A DNA stretch of 64,000 bases from Isoptericola sp. AK164 (GCF_029643425.1 NZ_CP119106.1:2666001-2730000), one strand, 5' to 3'; shown: positions 18,362 through 27,479, counted from the stretch's first letter. A program made the numbers and translations. Notes: generated by a model from the sequence alone, not told the origin.

Positions 18362-19185
18362 GACCGGGTCCGGCGCCGCAGCAGGCTGATCACGACCGGG
18401 CCGACGGCGGCCACGGCGGCGGCGACCCCGGCGGCGACCGCCACGACGGAGTCCGTCAGCGGGCCCTCGGTGCGGCCGACCGCGATCCAGGCGAGACCCC
18501 AGCCCATGGCCAGACCGACCGGGACCACGACGGCGGGGCGGGCGGCGCCGTACCTCGCCATGGCCAGGGCGAGCACGGCGGCGACGGCGGCCAGGACCGC
18601 GCCCCACCCGCTGGCACCCAGGCCCAGCTCGCCGACGTCGGCGGCGGTGAGGGCGGCGGTGGTGTTGGCGAGCGTCGCCACGGACACCCAGCCCAGGTAG
18701 AGGCCGACCGTGACGTCGGTGACGACGGCGTCGAGCACGCGCGGTGCGGGGGTGCGGACCAGGCGGACGAGCACGAGGGACAGCACCGCGACGAGGACGG
18801 CGATCACAGCGACGCTGGCCCACAGCCAGCCGGCCTGCACGACGCCGATCCACGCGGCGTTGAGGAGCATCGAGGCGAGGATCCACCAGGACACGGACCG
18901 CAGCCGGGCGTCGGCCCCGCGCCCGGGCAGCGCCTGGACGACAGCGAAGAGGACGAGCCCGGTGTAGATGACCGACCAGATGGAGAACGCCGGGTTGTCG
19001 GGGGCCACCACGGTCGCCTCGGCGGACAGGGCGCCGCCGGCGGCATCCTGGATCGGCTGGCCTCCGAACGCCCCGGAGCCGACGGCGGCACCGAGGATCG
19101 CCAGGAGGGCGCCGACGGCGACCACGACCTGCCGGACGCGGTCGCGGGCGGTGGCCTGCTGGGGTGTCGTGTCGTAGGTCGTCAT
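18358..19185 (-). CDS. tspO: TspO/MBR family membrane protein
   Basis: The 275-residue protein has many hydrophobic segments and the family's PDNPAFSIWSVIYTGL segment followed by WWILASMLLNAAW. It is longer than the classical five-helix TspO (about 160), with extra C-terminal helices as in actinobacterial tryptophan-rich sensory proteins. TspO binds porphyrins and responds to stress. It lies directly downstream of hemH and hemQ on the same strand, which supports a tetrapyrrole role. Confidence 0.82.
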   Translation of the reverse strand: MTTYDTTPQQATARDRVRQVVVAVGALLAILGAAVGSGAFGGQPIQDAAGGALSAEATVVAPDNPAFSIWSVIYTGLVLFAVVQALPGRGADARLRSVSWWILASMLLNAAWIGVVQAGWLWASVAVIAVLVAVLSLVLVRLVRTPAPRVLDAVVTDVTVGLYLGWVSVATLANTTAALTAADVGELGLGASGWGAVLAAVAAVLALAMARYGAARPAVVVPVGLAMGWGLAWIAVGRTEGPLTDSVVAVAAGVAAAVAAVGPVVISLLRRRTRS

Positions 19186-19203
19186 GCCCCCAGCATGCCA
19201 AAC

Positions 19204-19217
19204 CTCAGCATGCTGAG
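19204..19217. promoter_or_regulatory. Perfect 14-bp palindrome upstream of tspO
   Basis: CTCAGCATGCTGAG lies in the 69-bp gap between hemQ and tspO, 19 bp before the tspO start. The word GCATGCTG recurs closer to the start codon. A tspO operator is possible; the regulator is unknown. Confidence 0.45.
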
Positions 19218-19254
19218 CATCTTGAGCGGGCCGAGCGTCGCGCCCGGCGCGCGG

Positions 19255-20022
19255 TCACGCCGAGCGCGGCAGGCGCTCCACCCACTCGGCCAGCTCCACG
19301 CGCGGGCCGGTGAAGAACGGCACCTCCTCGCGCACGTGGAGCCGCGCCTCGGTCGCCCGCAGGTCCCGCATCAGGTCGACGATGCGGTCGAGCGCGTCCG
19401 CCTCGAACGGCAGCAGCCACTCGTAGTCGCTCAGCGCGAACGTGCTCATCGTGTTGGCCCGCACGTCCTTGTACCCGGCGGCCGCGATGCCGTGGTCGCG
19501 CAGCATGGTGCGGCGCTCGTCGTCGGGCAGCAGGTACCACTCGTAGGACCGCACGAACGGGTACACGCACAGGTAGTCGCGCGGCGCCTCGCCGGCGAGG
19601 AAGGCCGGCACGTGCCCCTTGTTGAACTCCGCCGCCCGGTGCAGGGCCACGACCGACCACACCGGGGTCAGGACCCGGCCGAGCCGCGAGGCCCGCAGCC
19701 GCTGGTAGGCGCCCTGCACCGCCTCCACCGAGGGGCCGTGCACCCAGACCATGAGGTCGGCGTCGGCGCGCAGACCGGCGACGTCGTACACGCCGCGCAC
19801 CACCACGTCACCGTCGGGGCGGGCCGGGTCGCGGTCCGCGTCGGCAGCGCCGTCCCACAGGGCGTCCGCGGCCTCGGCGGCGAGCGCCGACCGCGCGTCG
19901 GCGTCGGCGGGGACCTCGCCGGACAGCGAGAACACCGAGATCATCGCGTAGCGGATCGAGGAGTTGATCGCGGCGGTGTCGACGGCCTCGCCCGTGTCGG
20001 CGTGGATGTGCTGGTCGCTCAC
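19255..20022 (-). CDS. hemQ: Coproheme decarboxylase HemQ (chlorite-dismutase fold)
   Basis: The 255-residue cytosolic protein has the chlorite-dismutase-like fold signature and motif [13 protein letters not shown], with the candidate proximal His in [17 protein letters not shown]. HemQ converts iron-coproporphyrin III to heme b using peroxide, the last step of the coproporphyrin-dependent pathway of Gram-positives. The GTG start at 20022 ([14 protein letters not shown]) lies 28 bp after hemH, so the two form an operon for consecutive steps. A longer in-frame extension overlaps hemH and is rejected. Confidence 0.92.
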   Translation of the reverse strand: MSDQHIHADTGEAVDTAAINSSIRYAMISVFSLSGEVPADADARSALAAEAADALWDGAADADRDPARPDGDVVVRGVYDVAGLRADADLMVWVHGPSVEAVQGAYQRLRASRLGRVLTPVWSVVALHRAAEFNKGHVPAFLAGEAPRDYLCVYPFVRSYEWYLLPDDERRTMLRDHGIAAAGYKDVRANTMSTFALSDYEWLLPFEADALDRIVDLMRDLRATEARLHVREEVPFFTGPRVELAEWVERLPRSA

Positions 20023-20050
20023 AGGTGTTCCTCCAGGGTCCTTCGGTCGC

Positions 20051-21199
20051 TCAGCGGGTGACGTCGCGGGAGCACAGCGCCGGGACGCCGCTCGGCTCGC
20101 CGTCTCGACGCAGGCAGCAGTCGACCTCGCACACGGACCGGAACGGGGGCAGGGTCCCGACGGTCGCCTGGTCGACGTCCTCGCCGCGGGCGATGGCCGC
20201 CCGCTCCAGCAGCAGGTCCACCAGCCCGGCCACGAAGGCGGGCCGGGTGCCCACGGTCCCGGCACGCACCGCCGTCATCCCGAGCTCGGTCGCGGTCTCC
20301 ATGGCCTCGGTGTCGAGGTCGTAGGCGACCTCCATGTGGTCGGAGATGAAGCCGATCGGCGCCATGACGACGTTCCGCAGCCCCTCGCCGGCCCGCTCCG
20401 TGAGCAGGTCGTTGACGTCGGGCTCCAGCCAGGGCTGGGTCGGCGGGCCGGAGCGCGAGCAGTACGACAGCTCCCACGGCACCTCGTGCCCGCGCGCCTC
20501 GGCGACCCGCTCGGCGATGACCGCCGCGACGTCGAGGTGCTGGGCGGAGTAGGTGGCCTGCGAGATGCGCGAGGCGGCCTCCATCGTGTCGGGGATGGAG
20601 TGCGTGACGAACACCAGCGTCGCGTCCGCGGGCGACCCGCCCTTCTCCTCCAGCGCGGCGTAGCCGTCGAGCACCGCCTCGACGTTGGCCTGGACGAACC
20701 CCGGGTGGTTGAAGTACGAACGCACCTTGTCGAACTGGACGCCCGTCGAGCCGTGCTCGTCGAGCTGGCCGCGCTCCTGCAGCGTCACGGCCAGGTCCTC
20801 GCGGTACTGGCGGCAGCCGGAGTAGCTGGAGTAGGCGGAGGTCACGAGCGCGACGGCGCGCTCGGCCCCCAGGTTCTCGAGCTCGGTGACGGCGTCGTCG
20901 GTGTACGGCTCCCAGTTGCGGTTGCCCCACACGACCGGCAGCTCGATGCCGCGCTGGGCGAGCTCGGCCTCGATCGCGGCCTTGAGGGCGAGGTTCTGGC
21001 CGTTGATCGGGCTCTTGCCGCCGAACGCGTAGTAGTGCTCGCCGACCTCCTCGAGGCGGGAGTCGGGGATGCCCTTGCCGGCGGTCACGTTGCGGAGGAA
21101 CGGGACCACATCCTCCGGCTTGTTCGGACCGCCGAAGGAGAAGAGCAGCAGCGCGTCGTACGGGGTGACGTCAGAGGTCGGCCGGTGGGTCGTCGACAT
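20051..21199 (-). CDS. hemH: Coproporphyrin III ferrochelatase HemH/CpfC
   Basis: The 382-residue enzyme inserts ferrous iron into coproporphyrin III. It shows the ferrochelatase N-terminus [11 protein letters not shown], the metal-site His200 in VTHSIP and Glu290 in SDHMEV. Four C-terminal cysteines (357, 361, 362, 376) match the [2Fe-2S] cluster ligands of actinobacterial ferrochelatases. The start is the ATG at 21199 ([10 protein letters not shown]); the frame continues far upstream only as antisense of the next gene. It is followed by hemQ and tspO. Confidence 0.93.
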   Translation of the reverse strand: MSTTHRPTSDVTPYDALLLFSFGGPNKPEDVVPFLRNVTAGKGIPDSRLEEVGEHYYAFGGKSPINGQNLALKAAIEAELAQRGIELPVVWGNRNWEPYTDDAVTELENLGAERAVALVTSAYSSYSGCRQYREDLAVTLQERGQLDEHGSTGVQFDKVRSYFNHPGFVQANVEAVLDGYAALEEKGGSPADATLVFVTHSIPDTMEAASRISQATYSAQHLDVAAVIAERVAEARGHEVPWELSYCSRSGPPTQPWLEPDVNDLLTERAGEGLRNVVMAPIGFISDHMEVAYDLDTEAMETATELGMTAVRAGTVGTRPAFVAGLVDLLLERAAIARGEDVDQATVGTLPPFRSVCEVDCCLRRDGEPSGVPALCSRDVTR

Positions 21200-21358
21200 G
21201 GACCCATCATCCACCGACCACCGGTGTGCGGGCACCGGATCGGGCCCGGGGACCGCGTGAGATGGAACCGACACGGCGTCACCTTCGACGCCGCGCCGAA
21301 GTGCGGTGGCGCGGGTACTCTCGACGGACCCGGTCCGGACCGCGAGCGAGGAGGCCCT

Positions 21359-23311
21359 GTGACGAGCACGCGCACCGCTCCCGCACCGGGCCGGACGGCG
21401 CGGCCCCGGCCGCCCGCCGAGGTCGGCCAGGTGCGCACGACGGCGCAGGCCGAGGAGCTCGCCGCCCGCCTGCAGCACCCCGACCGCGCCTGGCCCGTCG
21501 TGGTCGTCTCCACCCCGCGCGACCGCGGCCGTCCGTACGTCGACCCGGACCGCGTGCTGGACGACGTGCGCGGCCTGGCCGAGGTCGTCGTGATCCACAC
21601 CGGCGACCCGTCGTGGGCCTTCTCCCACGGGATGCCGGACGCCACCCAGGTCTACGGCGGCGCTTCGCGGGTCTACCCCGTCGGCGTCGGGTGGGTGCAC
21701 GACGTCGCCCGGTCGCCGCTGTGGATCGCCTACGACGACGCCGAGGGCACGCGGGTGCACGACCGGCTCGTGCAGGACGCCCTGGCCGCCGCCACCCGCG
21801 CGGGGCTGGTCGGCCTGGACCTGCTGCCCCCGACGCCGGCCACGACGACGGGCACGGTGCTGGGCCTGGTGGGCACCCGGGCGCTGGTGCAGACCGCCGA
21901 CGGCACGACGGCGCAGGTCGCCCAGGAGCTGACGCTGCCGATCGTGCCGATCGACCGCCTCCTGGCCCCGGGGATGCGCGTCCGCGGCGTGCTGGACGTC
22001 GACACGCGCCGCCTGGACGTCCGGGACATGCTGCCCGACGCCCTCGAGCAGACGTCCCGGGTGCTGTCGGGCTACCCGGCAGGGGCGGTCGTGCCGGCCC
22101 AGGTGCACCGCGTGGACGCCGACGAGGTCACGGTCGCCCTCGCCCCGGCGGTCACCGTGCGCGTGCGGCGCGAGCACGCGAGCCGGGGCGACGACGACCT
22201 GCGCGACCTGTTCACCGTGGGCGAGGTGGTCGCGGCCCGGATGCAGGCCGCCCGCCCGGTCCCGGGCCCCGAGGGCGGCCACCGGCACCCGTCCCTGCGG
22301 CTCGACGACGTGGACGACGCCGGCGGCGTGCGGCCCGCGATCAGCCTGCTCGACGGCGGCCCGCCCTGGCTCCCGGCCCCCGCCGTCGTCCCCGACGACG
22401 AGCTCTCGGCCGACTCGGCGCCGTCGGGCCCGGCACCCACCCCGGCCCTGCTCGACCGGCACCATCCGTCGTCCGCCCCCACGCCCGCCCCGCAGCGGCC
22501 GGCACCGGCGCAGAGGACGAGGCCGGGCCCCAAGCCGGGCCCCGGACCGCGCCGGGCGGTGCCGCCCCCGGGGCGAGCCCCGGCCCCGGCGCCCGAGGCG
22601 TCGGACCCGCCGGACGCCGCGCCGGACCCGTCGCCGGACCGCAAGACGCTGGTCAACCAGCTCGAGCTGTCCGTCCACGAGCAGCGTGCCCGGGCGGACC
22701 TCGCCGAACGGGAGTCGATCGAGCTGCGCGCCTCCGTCAAGGCCCTGGAGGTGGAGGTGGCCGGGCTGCGCGACCTGGCCCGCGAGCAGCGCGACCACCT
22801 GGACCGGCTCTACCGGGACGTCGAGCGGTACAAGGCCAGGATCCGGTCGGCGCGCAAGCAGCGTGGCGCCGACCCGGCCCCGGCACCGACCTCCGACCGG
22901 CTGTTCGCGGACCCGGTCGACCAGCTCCGCCACGACGTCTACTGCACGTGGGCCCAGGTGGTCGGCGCCACCGAGAAGACCGACTACCCACTGCCCGACT
23001 TCGCGGTGGGCCCGCAGTTCTGCGACTCGCTGGCCACGACCGGCCGCGGCCTCGAGGAGAGGGTGCACCGCGCGATCGTCATGGTGCTCACCGGCCGGGC
23101 CCAGGACATCGCCGGCTACGAGCTGCACCGCCTGCGCCAGGGCGACGGCGGCGGCGACCCGTACCGGGTGCGCGAGTCGGACGGCGCCCAGGCCATGCGC
23201 CTGTCGCTGCAGGTCAGCGCGCCGCAGGCGCGACGGCTGCACTACTGGGTGCTGCCCGGGGGCGGCGTCGAGCTGTCCCGCGTCGTGCTGCACGACGACG
23301 TCGAGCCGTGA
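21359..23311 (+). CDS. Multidomain protein of unknown function with coiled coil and possible RelE-like C-terminus
   Basis: I do not recognise this 650-residue soluble protein. Visible parts: an alpha/beta N-terminal region (about 30-145, VVVVSTPRDRGRPYVDPD and WAFSHGMPDATQVYGGASRV); two beta-rich stretches resembling S1/OB folds (about 160-330); a Pro/Ala-rich linker (about 340-427); a charged coiled coil (about 428-503); and a compact C-terminal domain (about 514-650) whose last part, HRLRQGDGGGDPYRVRES to ARRLHYWVLPGGGVELSRVV, recalls ParE/RelE-fold proteins. No antitoxin-like partner is present. The GTG at 21359 follows GAGGAG. It is divergent from hemH. Confidence 0.7.
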   Translation: MTSTRTAPAPGRTARPRPPAEVGQVRTTAQAEELAARLQHPDRAWPVVVVSTPRDRGRPYVDPDRVLDDVRGLAEVVVIHTGDPSWAFSHGMPDATQVYGGASRVYPVGVGWVHDVARSPLWIAYDDAEGTRVHDRLVQDALAAATRAGLVGLDLLPPTPATTTGTVLGLVGTRALVQTADGTTAQVAQELTLPIVPIDRLLAPGMRVRGVLDVDTRRLDVRDMLPDALEQTSRVLSGYPAGAVVPAQVHRVDADEVTVALAPAVTVRVRREHASRGDDDLRDLFTVGEVVAARMQAARPVPGPEGGHRHPSLRLDDVDDAGGVRPAISLLDGGPPWLPAPAVVPDDELSADSAPSGPAPTPALLDRHHPSSAPTPAPQRPAPAQRTRPGPKPGPGPRRAVPPPGRAPAPAPEASDPPDAAPDPSPDRKTLVNQLELSVHEQRARADLAERESIELRASVKALEVEVAGLRDLAREQRDHLDRLYRDVERYKARIRSARKQRGADPAPAPTSDRLFADPVDQLRHDVYCTWAQVVGATEKTDYPLPDFAVGPQFCDSLATTGRGLEERVHRAIVMVLTGRAQDIAGYELHRLRQGDGGGDPYRVRESDGAQAMRLSLQVSAPQARRLHYWVLPGGGVELSRVVLHDDVEP

Positions 23312-23344
23312 CCCGGCCGTTCACCGAGAGCGAACGCGGCAGAC

Positions 23345-23371
23345 CTGGCACTCGTGGACCGAGAGTGCTAA
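23345..23371. promoter_or_regulatory. CIRCE element (HrcA operator) upstream of hsp20
   Basis: CTGGCACTC-N9-GAGTGCTAA matches the CIRCE consensus TTAGCACTC-N9-GAGTGCTAA, with a perfect right arm and 7 of 9 in the left. It lies 94 bp before the hsp20 start, so HrcA repression relieved by heat is expected. Confidence 0.88.
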
Positions 23372-23464
23372 TTCTGGGTGTGTAGCCAGGTGACGCCGGA
23401 CGGACCGGCGCACCCGTCGCGGGCCGAGGCCGCGGGCGCGGCCTCGTCGAGGAGGTGATGCGCG

Positions 23465-23890
23465 ATGGCTACGTACTGGGACCCGTTCCAGGAGATGGAC
23501 CGACTCTTCGGTTCGATCCCCCTCACCACGCGGAACGCCTCGGCGATGCCGATGGACCTGTTCCGCGAGGACGACCACTTCGTCCTGGCCGCCGACCTGC
23601 CCGGGATCGACCCCGGGAGCATCGACGTCTCGGTCGAGGATCGCACCCTGACCGTCCGGGCCGAGCGGACCGCACGCTCCGCCGAGGGTCAGTGGCTGCT
23701 GCGCGAGCGCCCGGCGGGCACCGTCGCACGGCAGATCACCCTCGGGCGCGGGCTGGCGCTCGACCACATCACGGCGGCCTACGCCGACGGCGTGCTCACG
23801 CTGACGATCCCCGTGGCCGAGGAGGCCAAGCCGCGCCGGATCGAGGTGGAGCACAGCTCGCACCCCCACACGATCGAGGCCGGCGGCTGA
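23465..23890 (+). CDS. Small heat-shock protein, Hsp20/alpha-crystallin family
   Basis: The 141-residue chaperone has a short N-terminal arm (WDPFQEMDRLFGS), an alpha-crystallin domain (about 30-120, FVLAADLPGIDPGSIDVSVED to YADGVLTLTIPV) and a short C-terminal tail. These ATP-independent holdases bind unfolding proteins. The ATG follows GAGGAGGTG at a good distance. The CIRCE site indicates HrcA control; many actinobacterial hsp20 genes are under HspR/HAIR instead. Confidence 0.92.
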   Translation: MATYWDPFQEMDRLFGSIPLTTRNASAMPMDLFREDDHFVLAADLPGIDPGSIDVSVEDRTLTVRAERTARSAEGQWLLRERPAGTVARQITLGRGLALDHITAAYADGVLTLTIPVAEEAKPRRIEVEHSSHPHTIEAGG

Positions 23891-23904
23891 TCCCCCGTCC
23901 GCGA

Positions 23905-23956
23905 GCACGGCACGGCCGGTGCCGGGGAGCATGCCCCGGCACCGGCCGTGCCGTGC
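23905..23956. terminator. Bidirectional terminator between hsp20 and glycerate kinase
   Basis: A 23-bp perfect stem (23905-23927 with 23934-23956) with loop AGCATG fills the 81-bp convergent gap. It should stop transcription from both sides. Confidence 0.85.
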
Positions 23957-23971
23957 GGCGCCGCCGCGGCG

Positions 23972-25165
23972 TCAGCCCCGCCGGCGCCCCGCGAACAGCA
24001 GGTTCGTCGCCGACGCCGCGACCTCCGCCAGACGCGTCGCCGTCCGGGGGATCAGCTCGTCGAGGCCGATCGGTCCCGGGGCGATCGAGAAGGCCGCGGT
24101 GATGCCGGCCGCACGGGTCTGCTCCACCGGCAGCAGCACCTGCCCGGCCACGACGACCACGGGCGGCCGGGCCGGGGACGCGGCGGCCAGGCGCGCCACG
24201 CCGTCGGCCACCTTGCCGCGCACGGACTGGGAGTCGAACGAGCCCTCGCCGGTGAGGACGAGGGCGGCGTCCGCGAGCACGGCGGGCAGCCCGACCGCCT
24301 CGGCCACGAGCAGCGCCCCCGGCTCCAGCTCGGCGCCGAGGACGGCGGCGAGACCGGCGGGCACTCCCCCGGCGGCCCCGGCGCCGGGCAGCTCGTGCAC
24401 GCGGACGCTGGTCTCGCGCTCGAGCAGGTTGGCCCACCGGGTCAGCGCCTCGTCGAGGAACGCGACCTCTCCCGGACCGGCGCCCTTCTGCGGGGAGAAG
24501 ACCGCCGCCGCACCGAGCTCGCCGAGCAAGGGGTTGGTGACGTCCACGGCCAGGCGCCAGCGCACCTCGCGCGCTCGGGGGTGCAACCCGGACAGGTCGA
24601 CGGAGGTGACGCGGGCCAAGCCCTCGCCGCCGTCGGGGACCACCTGGCCGTCGGCGTCGAGCATCCGGGCGCCGAGCCCGGAGAGGATGCCCGCACCGCC
24701 GTCCGTCGAGGCCGATCCGCCGAGGCAGACGAGCACCTCGCTCACCCCGGCGTCCAGGACGGCCGCGGCGACGTCACCGGTCCCGCGCGTGCCCGCGTGC
24801 AGGGGCTGCAACGGCTCGTCGCTCACGCCCGGCAGGCCGCTGGCCTCCGCCAGCTCGACGACCCCGACGCCGCCGTCGGGCGACACGGTCCAGCGGGCGG
24901 TGGTCGGACGGCCGATGGCGTCGACGGTCTCGACGGTGTGCACGGCCGACTGCCAGGACGCGACGAGGGCGTCCAGCGTGCCCTCCCCGCCGTCGGCCAT
25001 CGCCAGCGACGTGACGCGGGCGTCCGGTGCGGCCGCCAGGACGCCCTCCCGCAGGGCGGCGGCGACCTCGGTGGCGTCCAGGCTGCCCTTGAACGAGTCG
25101 GGGACGAGGACGACGTGCGGCGGCTCGGCGGTCGGGGGCGGGGCGGCGGTCGGCGTCGATGTCAC
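23972..25165 (-). CDS. Glycerate kinase (GarK/GlxK family)
   Basis: The 397-residue enzyme phosphorylates D-glycerate. Signature elements are VLVPDSFKGSLDATEVAAAL near residues 19-38, MADGGEGT (about 56-63), GGSASTDGGAGIL (about 149-161) and LTGEGSFDSQ (about 309-318). The product, 2- or 3-phosphoglycerate by subgroup, enters lower glycolysis. It starts at GTG 25165, 22 bp after the marR gene on the same strand, so it may be in one transcript with uppS and marR. Confidence 0.9.
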   Translation of the reverse strand: MTSTPTAAPPPTAEPPHVVLVPDSFKGSLDATEVAAALREGVLAAAPDARVTSLAMADGGEGTLDALVASWQSAVHTVETVDAIGRPTTARWTVSPDGGVGVVELAEASGLPGVSDEPLQPLHAGTRGTGDVAAAVLDAGVSEVLVCLGGSASTDGGAGILSGLGARMLDADGQVVPDGGEGLARVTSVDLSGLHPRAREVRWRLAVDVTNPLLGELGAAAVFSPQKGAGPGEVAFLDEALTRWANLLERETSVRVHELPGAGAAGGVPAGLAAVLGAELEPGALLVAEAVGLPAVLADAALVLTGEGSFDSQSVRGKVADGVARLAAASPARPPVVVVAGQVLLPVEQTRAAGITAAFSIAPGPIGLDELIPRTATRLAEVAASATNLLFAGRRRG

Positions 25166-25187
25166 GCGCCGAGGATATCGGCCCCGG

Positions 25188-25670
25188 TCAATCGTGCGGG
25201 GTCCAGTCCGGGATCCCGGCCTGGGCCGCGCGCAGCTTGGTCAGCAGGCGCACGAGCTCGGCCTGCTCGTCGTCGTCGAGAGCACGGCCCACGTACTGGC
25301 CCATCGCGCGCACGTGCCGGCGTCCGACCTGTCGCTGCAGCCGGCTCCCGGCGTCGGTCAGCCCCACCAGCGTGCCGCGGGCGTCGTCCGGTGCCGGCGC
25401 CCGGGTCACCAGACCCCGGCCCTCCAGCCGCTCGACCATCCGCGACAGCGACGACTGGGCCAGCAGCACGTTCTCGTTGAGGTCGCGCAGGCGCATCCTG
25501 CCGTCTTCCGCGCGGGACAGCGTGAACAGCACGTCGTACTCACGGATGGACAGCTCGACCCAGACGTCGTCGGCCTGGAACCGGCGCATCAGCGTGACCT
25601 GGGCGCGGAACAACGCCTCCCAGGTCGTCGCGGCGCGTCGCGCCGACCCGGGAACCGGCTGCGTGGTCAT
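25188..25670 (-). CDS. MarR-family transcriptional regulator
   Basis: The 160-residue winged-helix protein has helical dimerisation ends and the DNA-binding core LRDLNENVLLAQSSLSRMVERLEGRGLV with the wing APAPDDARGTLVGLTDAG. MarR proteins usually repress efflux or stress genes and respond to small phenolic ligands; the target here is unknown. The ATG at 25670 is used; a longer frame overlaps uppS and is rejected. Confidence 0.88.
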   Translation of the reverse strand: MTTQPVPGSARRAATTWEALFRAQVTLMRRFQADDVWVELSIREYDVLFTLSRAEDGRMRLRDLNENVLLAQSSLSRMVERLEGRGLVTRAPAPDDARGTLVGLTDAGSRLQRQVGRRHVRAMGQYVGRALDDDEQAELVRLLTKLRAAQAGIPDWTPHD

Positions 25671-25713
25671 CGTGTCCGCCTTCCTGTCCCGGCACCGGCG
25701 CCGGGGTCTCTCG

Positions 25714-26487
25714 TCACCGACCCAGTCTGCGCTCACGACGCGAGAAGTCGCGCAGCGCACGCAGGAAATCCACCCGGCGGAAGTCGGGCCAGTACGCCTC
25801 GCAGAACGACAGCTCGCTGTGCGCGCTCTGCCACATGAGGAACCCACCCACCCGCAGCTCGCCGGAGGTGCGGATCACCAGCTCGGGATCGGGCTGGCCC
25901 TTGGTGTACAGGTGGGCGGCGATGTCCTCGACGTCGAGCCGCTCCGCCAGCTCGGTCAGCGTGGTGCCGCGCGCCTCCTCGGCGCGCAGGTAGGACCGCA
26001 CGGCGTCGGCGATCTCGTGCCGTCCCCCGTACCCGACGGCGACGTTGACGTGCAGCCCCTCGACGTCGGCGGTGGCGGCCGCGGCCTCGCGCAGCGTGCC
26101 CACGAGACGCTCGGGGAGCAGGTCCAGCCGGCCCACGATCCGCAGGCGCCACCGCCCCGACTCGGCCAGGTCGCGCACGGCGTCGGAGATGATGTCGAGC
26201 AGGTCGGCCAGCTCGTCGTCGGAGCGGGCGAGGTTGTCCGTGGACAGCATCCACAGGGTGACGACCTCGATGCCGAGCTCCTCGGCCCAGCCCAGGAACT
26301 CGGTGATCTTGTCCGCGCCGCGACGGTGCCCGGTGGCGGCGGTCTCGCCGAACGACTTGGCCCAGCGGCGGTTGCCGTCGAGGATGACCCCGACGTGCCG
26401 AGGCATCTGCGCGGACGGCAGCGACGCCGCGAGCCGACGCTCGTACAGGCTGTACAGCGGATGGGGCAGGCGCACGCAGGTCCTCAC
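25714..26487 (-). CDS. Short-chain (Z)-isoprenyl diphosphate synthase (UppS family)
   Basis: The 257-residue cis-prenyltransferase has HVGVILDGNRRWAK with the catalytic Asp37, SFGETAATGHRRGADKI, the central TLWMLSTDNLARSDDEL and DPELVIRTSGELRVGGFLMW, which are the UppS diphosphate and Mg sites. Its position next to hemolysin III matches M. tuberculosis Rv1086, a short-chain Z-farnesyl diphosphate synthase; chain length cannot be read from sequence alone. The GTG start at 26487 is used. It is divergent from hemolysin III across 194 bp. Confidence 0.88.
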   Translation of the reverse strand: MRTCVRLPHPLYSLYERRLAASLPSAQMPRHVGVILDGNRRWAKSFGETAATGHRRGADKITEFLGWAEELGIEVVTLWMLSTDNLARSDDELADLLDIISDAVRDLAESGRWRLRIVGRLDLLPERLVGTLREAAAATADVEGLHVNVAVGYGGRHEIADAVRSYLRAEEARGTTLTELAERLDVEDIAAHLYTKGQPDPELVIRTSGELRVGGFLMWQSAHSELSFCEAYWPDFRRVDFLRALRDFSRRERRLGR

Positions 26488-26627
26488 GGGTGCTCGGGCG
26501 GACGAATCGGGTCAACGGTACCGCCGCCCGACGTCGACGAACGCCCCGGACCGGCCCCGACGGGCAGGGGGCGCGGAGTTGTCGCACGATCTTCACAGAC
26601 TCCCGGCCGGATCCTGGCGCCAGTACC

Positions 26628-26641
26628 TTACGCTGGCGTAA
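26628..26641. promoter_or_regulatory. Palindromic operator A upstream of hemolysin III
   Basis: TTACGC-TG-GCGTAA is a perfect dyad abutting operator B in the uppS/hlyIII divergent region, 41 bp before the hlyIII start. Confidence 0.6.
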
Positions 26642-26659
26642 CCTACGGAACCGTAGGTT
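26640..26659. promoter_or_regulatory. Palindromic operator B upstream of hemolysin III
   Basis: AACCTACGG-AA-CCGTAGGTT has 9-bp perfect arms, typical in length of TetR-family operators. It overlaps operator A by two bases and ends 22 bp before the hlyIII start. No TetR gene is nearby, so the regulator is encoded elsewhere. Confidence 0.7.
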
Positions 26660-26681
26660 GTCGGCTCAGCAAGGAGGACAC

Positions 26682-27479
26682 GTGACCGGAACCGCGCCGC
26701 ACGAACGGCGGCACGTCGCCGTCCCCGACGCTGCCGACGTCGGCTCGGCGGCCAAGGACGCCGCCCGCGACGCCGCCCACGGCGCGCGCGAGACCGTCTC
26801 CGGCGTCGTGCAGACCGTCGCGGTGGGCGCCACCGCGCAGGCCCGACGACTCAAGCCGAAGCTGCGCGGGTGGATCCACGCCGTGACCACGCCGCTCGCC
26901 CTGGCCGCCAGCATCGTGCTCGTCGTCCTGGCCGAACCCGTGGCCGGCAAGGTCGCGGCCGCGATCTTCGGCCTCAGCGCCCTGATGCTGTTCGGCACCA
27001 GCGCCGTGTACCACCGCGGCACCTGGTCGCCGCGGGTCGAGGCCGTGCTGCGCCGGATGGACCACGCCAACATCTTCCTCATCATCGCCGGCACCTACAC
27101 CCCGCTGGCCGTCGCGCTCTTGGACCAGCGGTCGGCGACGATCCTGCTCACCATCGTGTGGAGCGGCGCCGTCGCCGGCCTCCTCGCGCGCGTGCTGTGG
27201 ATGAACGCGCCGCGCTGGCTGTACGTGCCGGTCTACGTCGCCCTCGGATGGGTCGCGGTGGCCTATCTCGGCCAGTTCGGCGCCACGGGCGGACCCGCCG
27301 TCGTCTGGCTCGTCGCCGGCGGCGGCCTGGCCTACACCCTCGGCGCGGTCGTCTACGGCACCAAGTACCCCGACCCCTCGCCGCGCTGGTTCGGCTTCCA
27401 CGAGATCTTCCACGTGCTGACGGTGATCGGGTTCGCCTGCCACACCGTGGCGATCTACCTGGCCTCGCTCGCCGTCTGA
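26682..27479 (+). CDS. Hemolysin III family (PAQR-like) membrane protein
   Basis: The 265-residue protein has a charged N-terminal extension of about 65 residues, then seven hydrophobic segments with the PAQR/hemolysin III landmarks SAVYHRGTWS, MDHANIFLIIAGTYTP and FHEIFHVLTVIGFACH, whose Ser, His and Asp residues bind zinc in the family. The function in bacteria is probably membrane lipid hydrolysis or homeostasis, not toxin activity. The GTG at 26682 follows AAGGAGG. It is next to the Z-prenyl synthase as in M. tuberculosis Rv1085c-Rv1086. Confidence 0.87.
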   Translation: MTGTAPHERRHVAVPDAADVGSAAKDAARDAAHGARETVSGVVQTVAVGATAQARRLKPKLRGWIHAVTTPLALAASIVLVVLAEPVAGKVAAAIFGLSALMLFGTSAVYHRGTWSPRVEAVLRRMDHANIFLIIAGTYTPLAVALLDQRSATILLTIVWSGAVAGLLARVLWMNAPRWLYVPVYVALGWVAVAYLGQFGATGGPAVVWLVAGGGLAYTLGAVVYGTKYPDPSPRWFGFHEIFHVLTVIGFACHTVAIYLASLAV

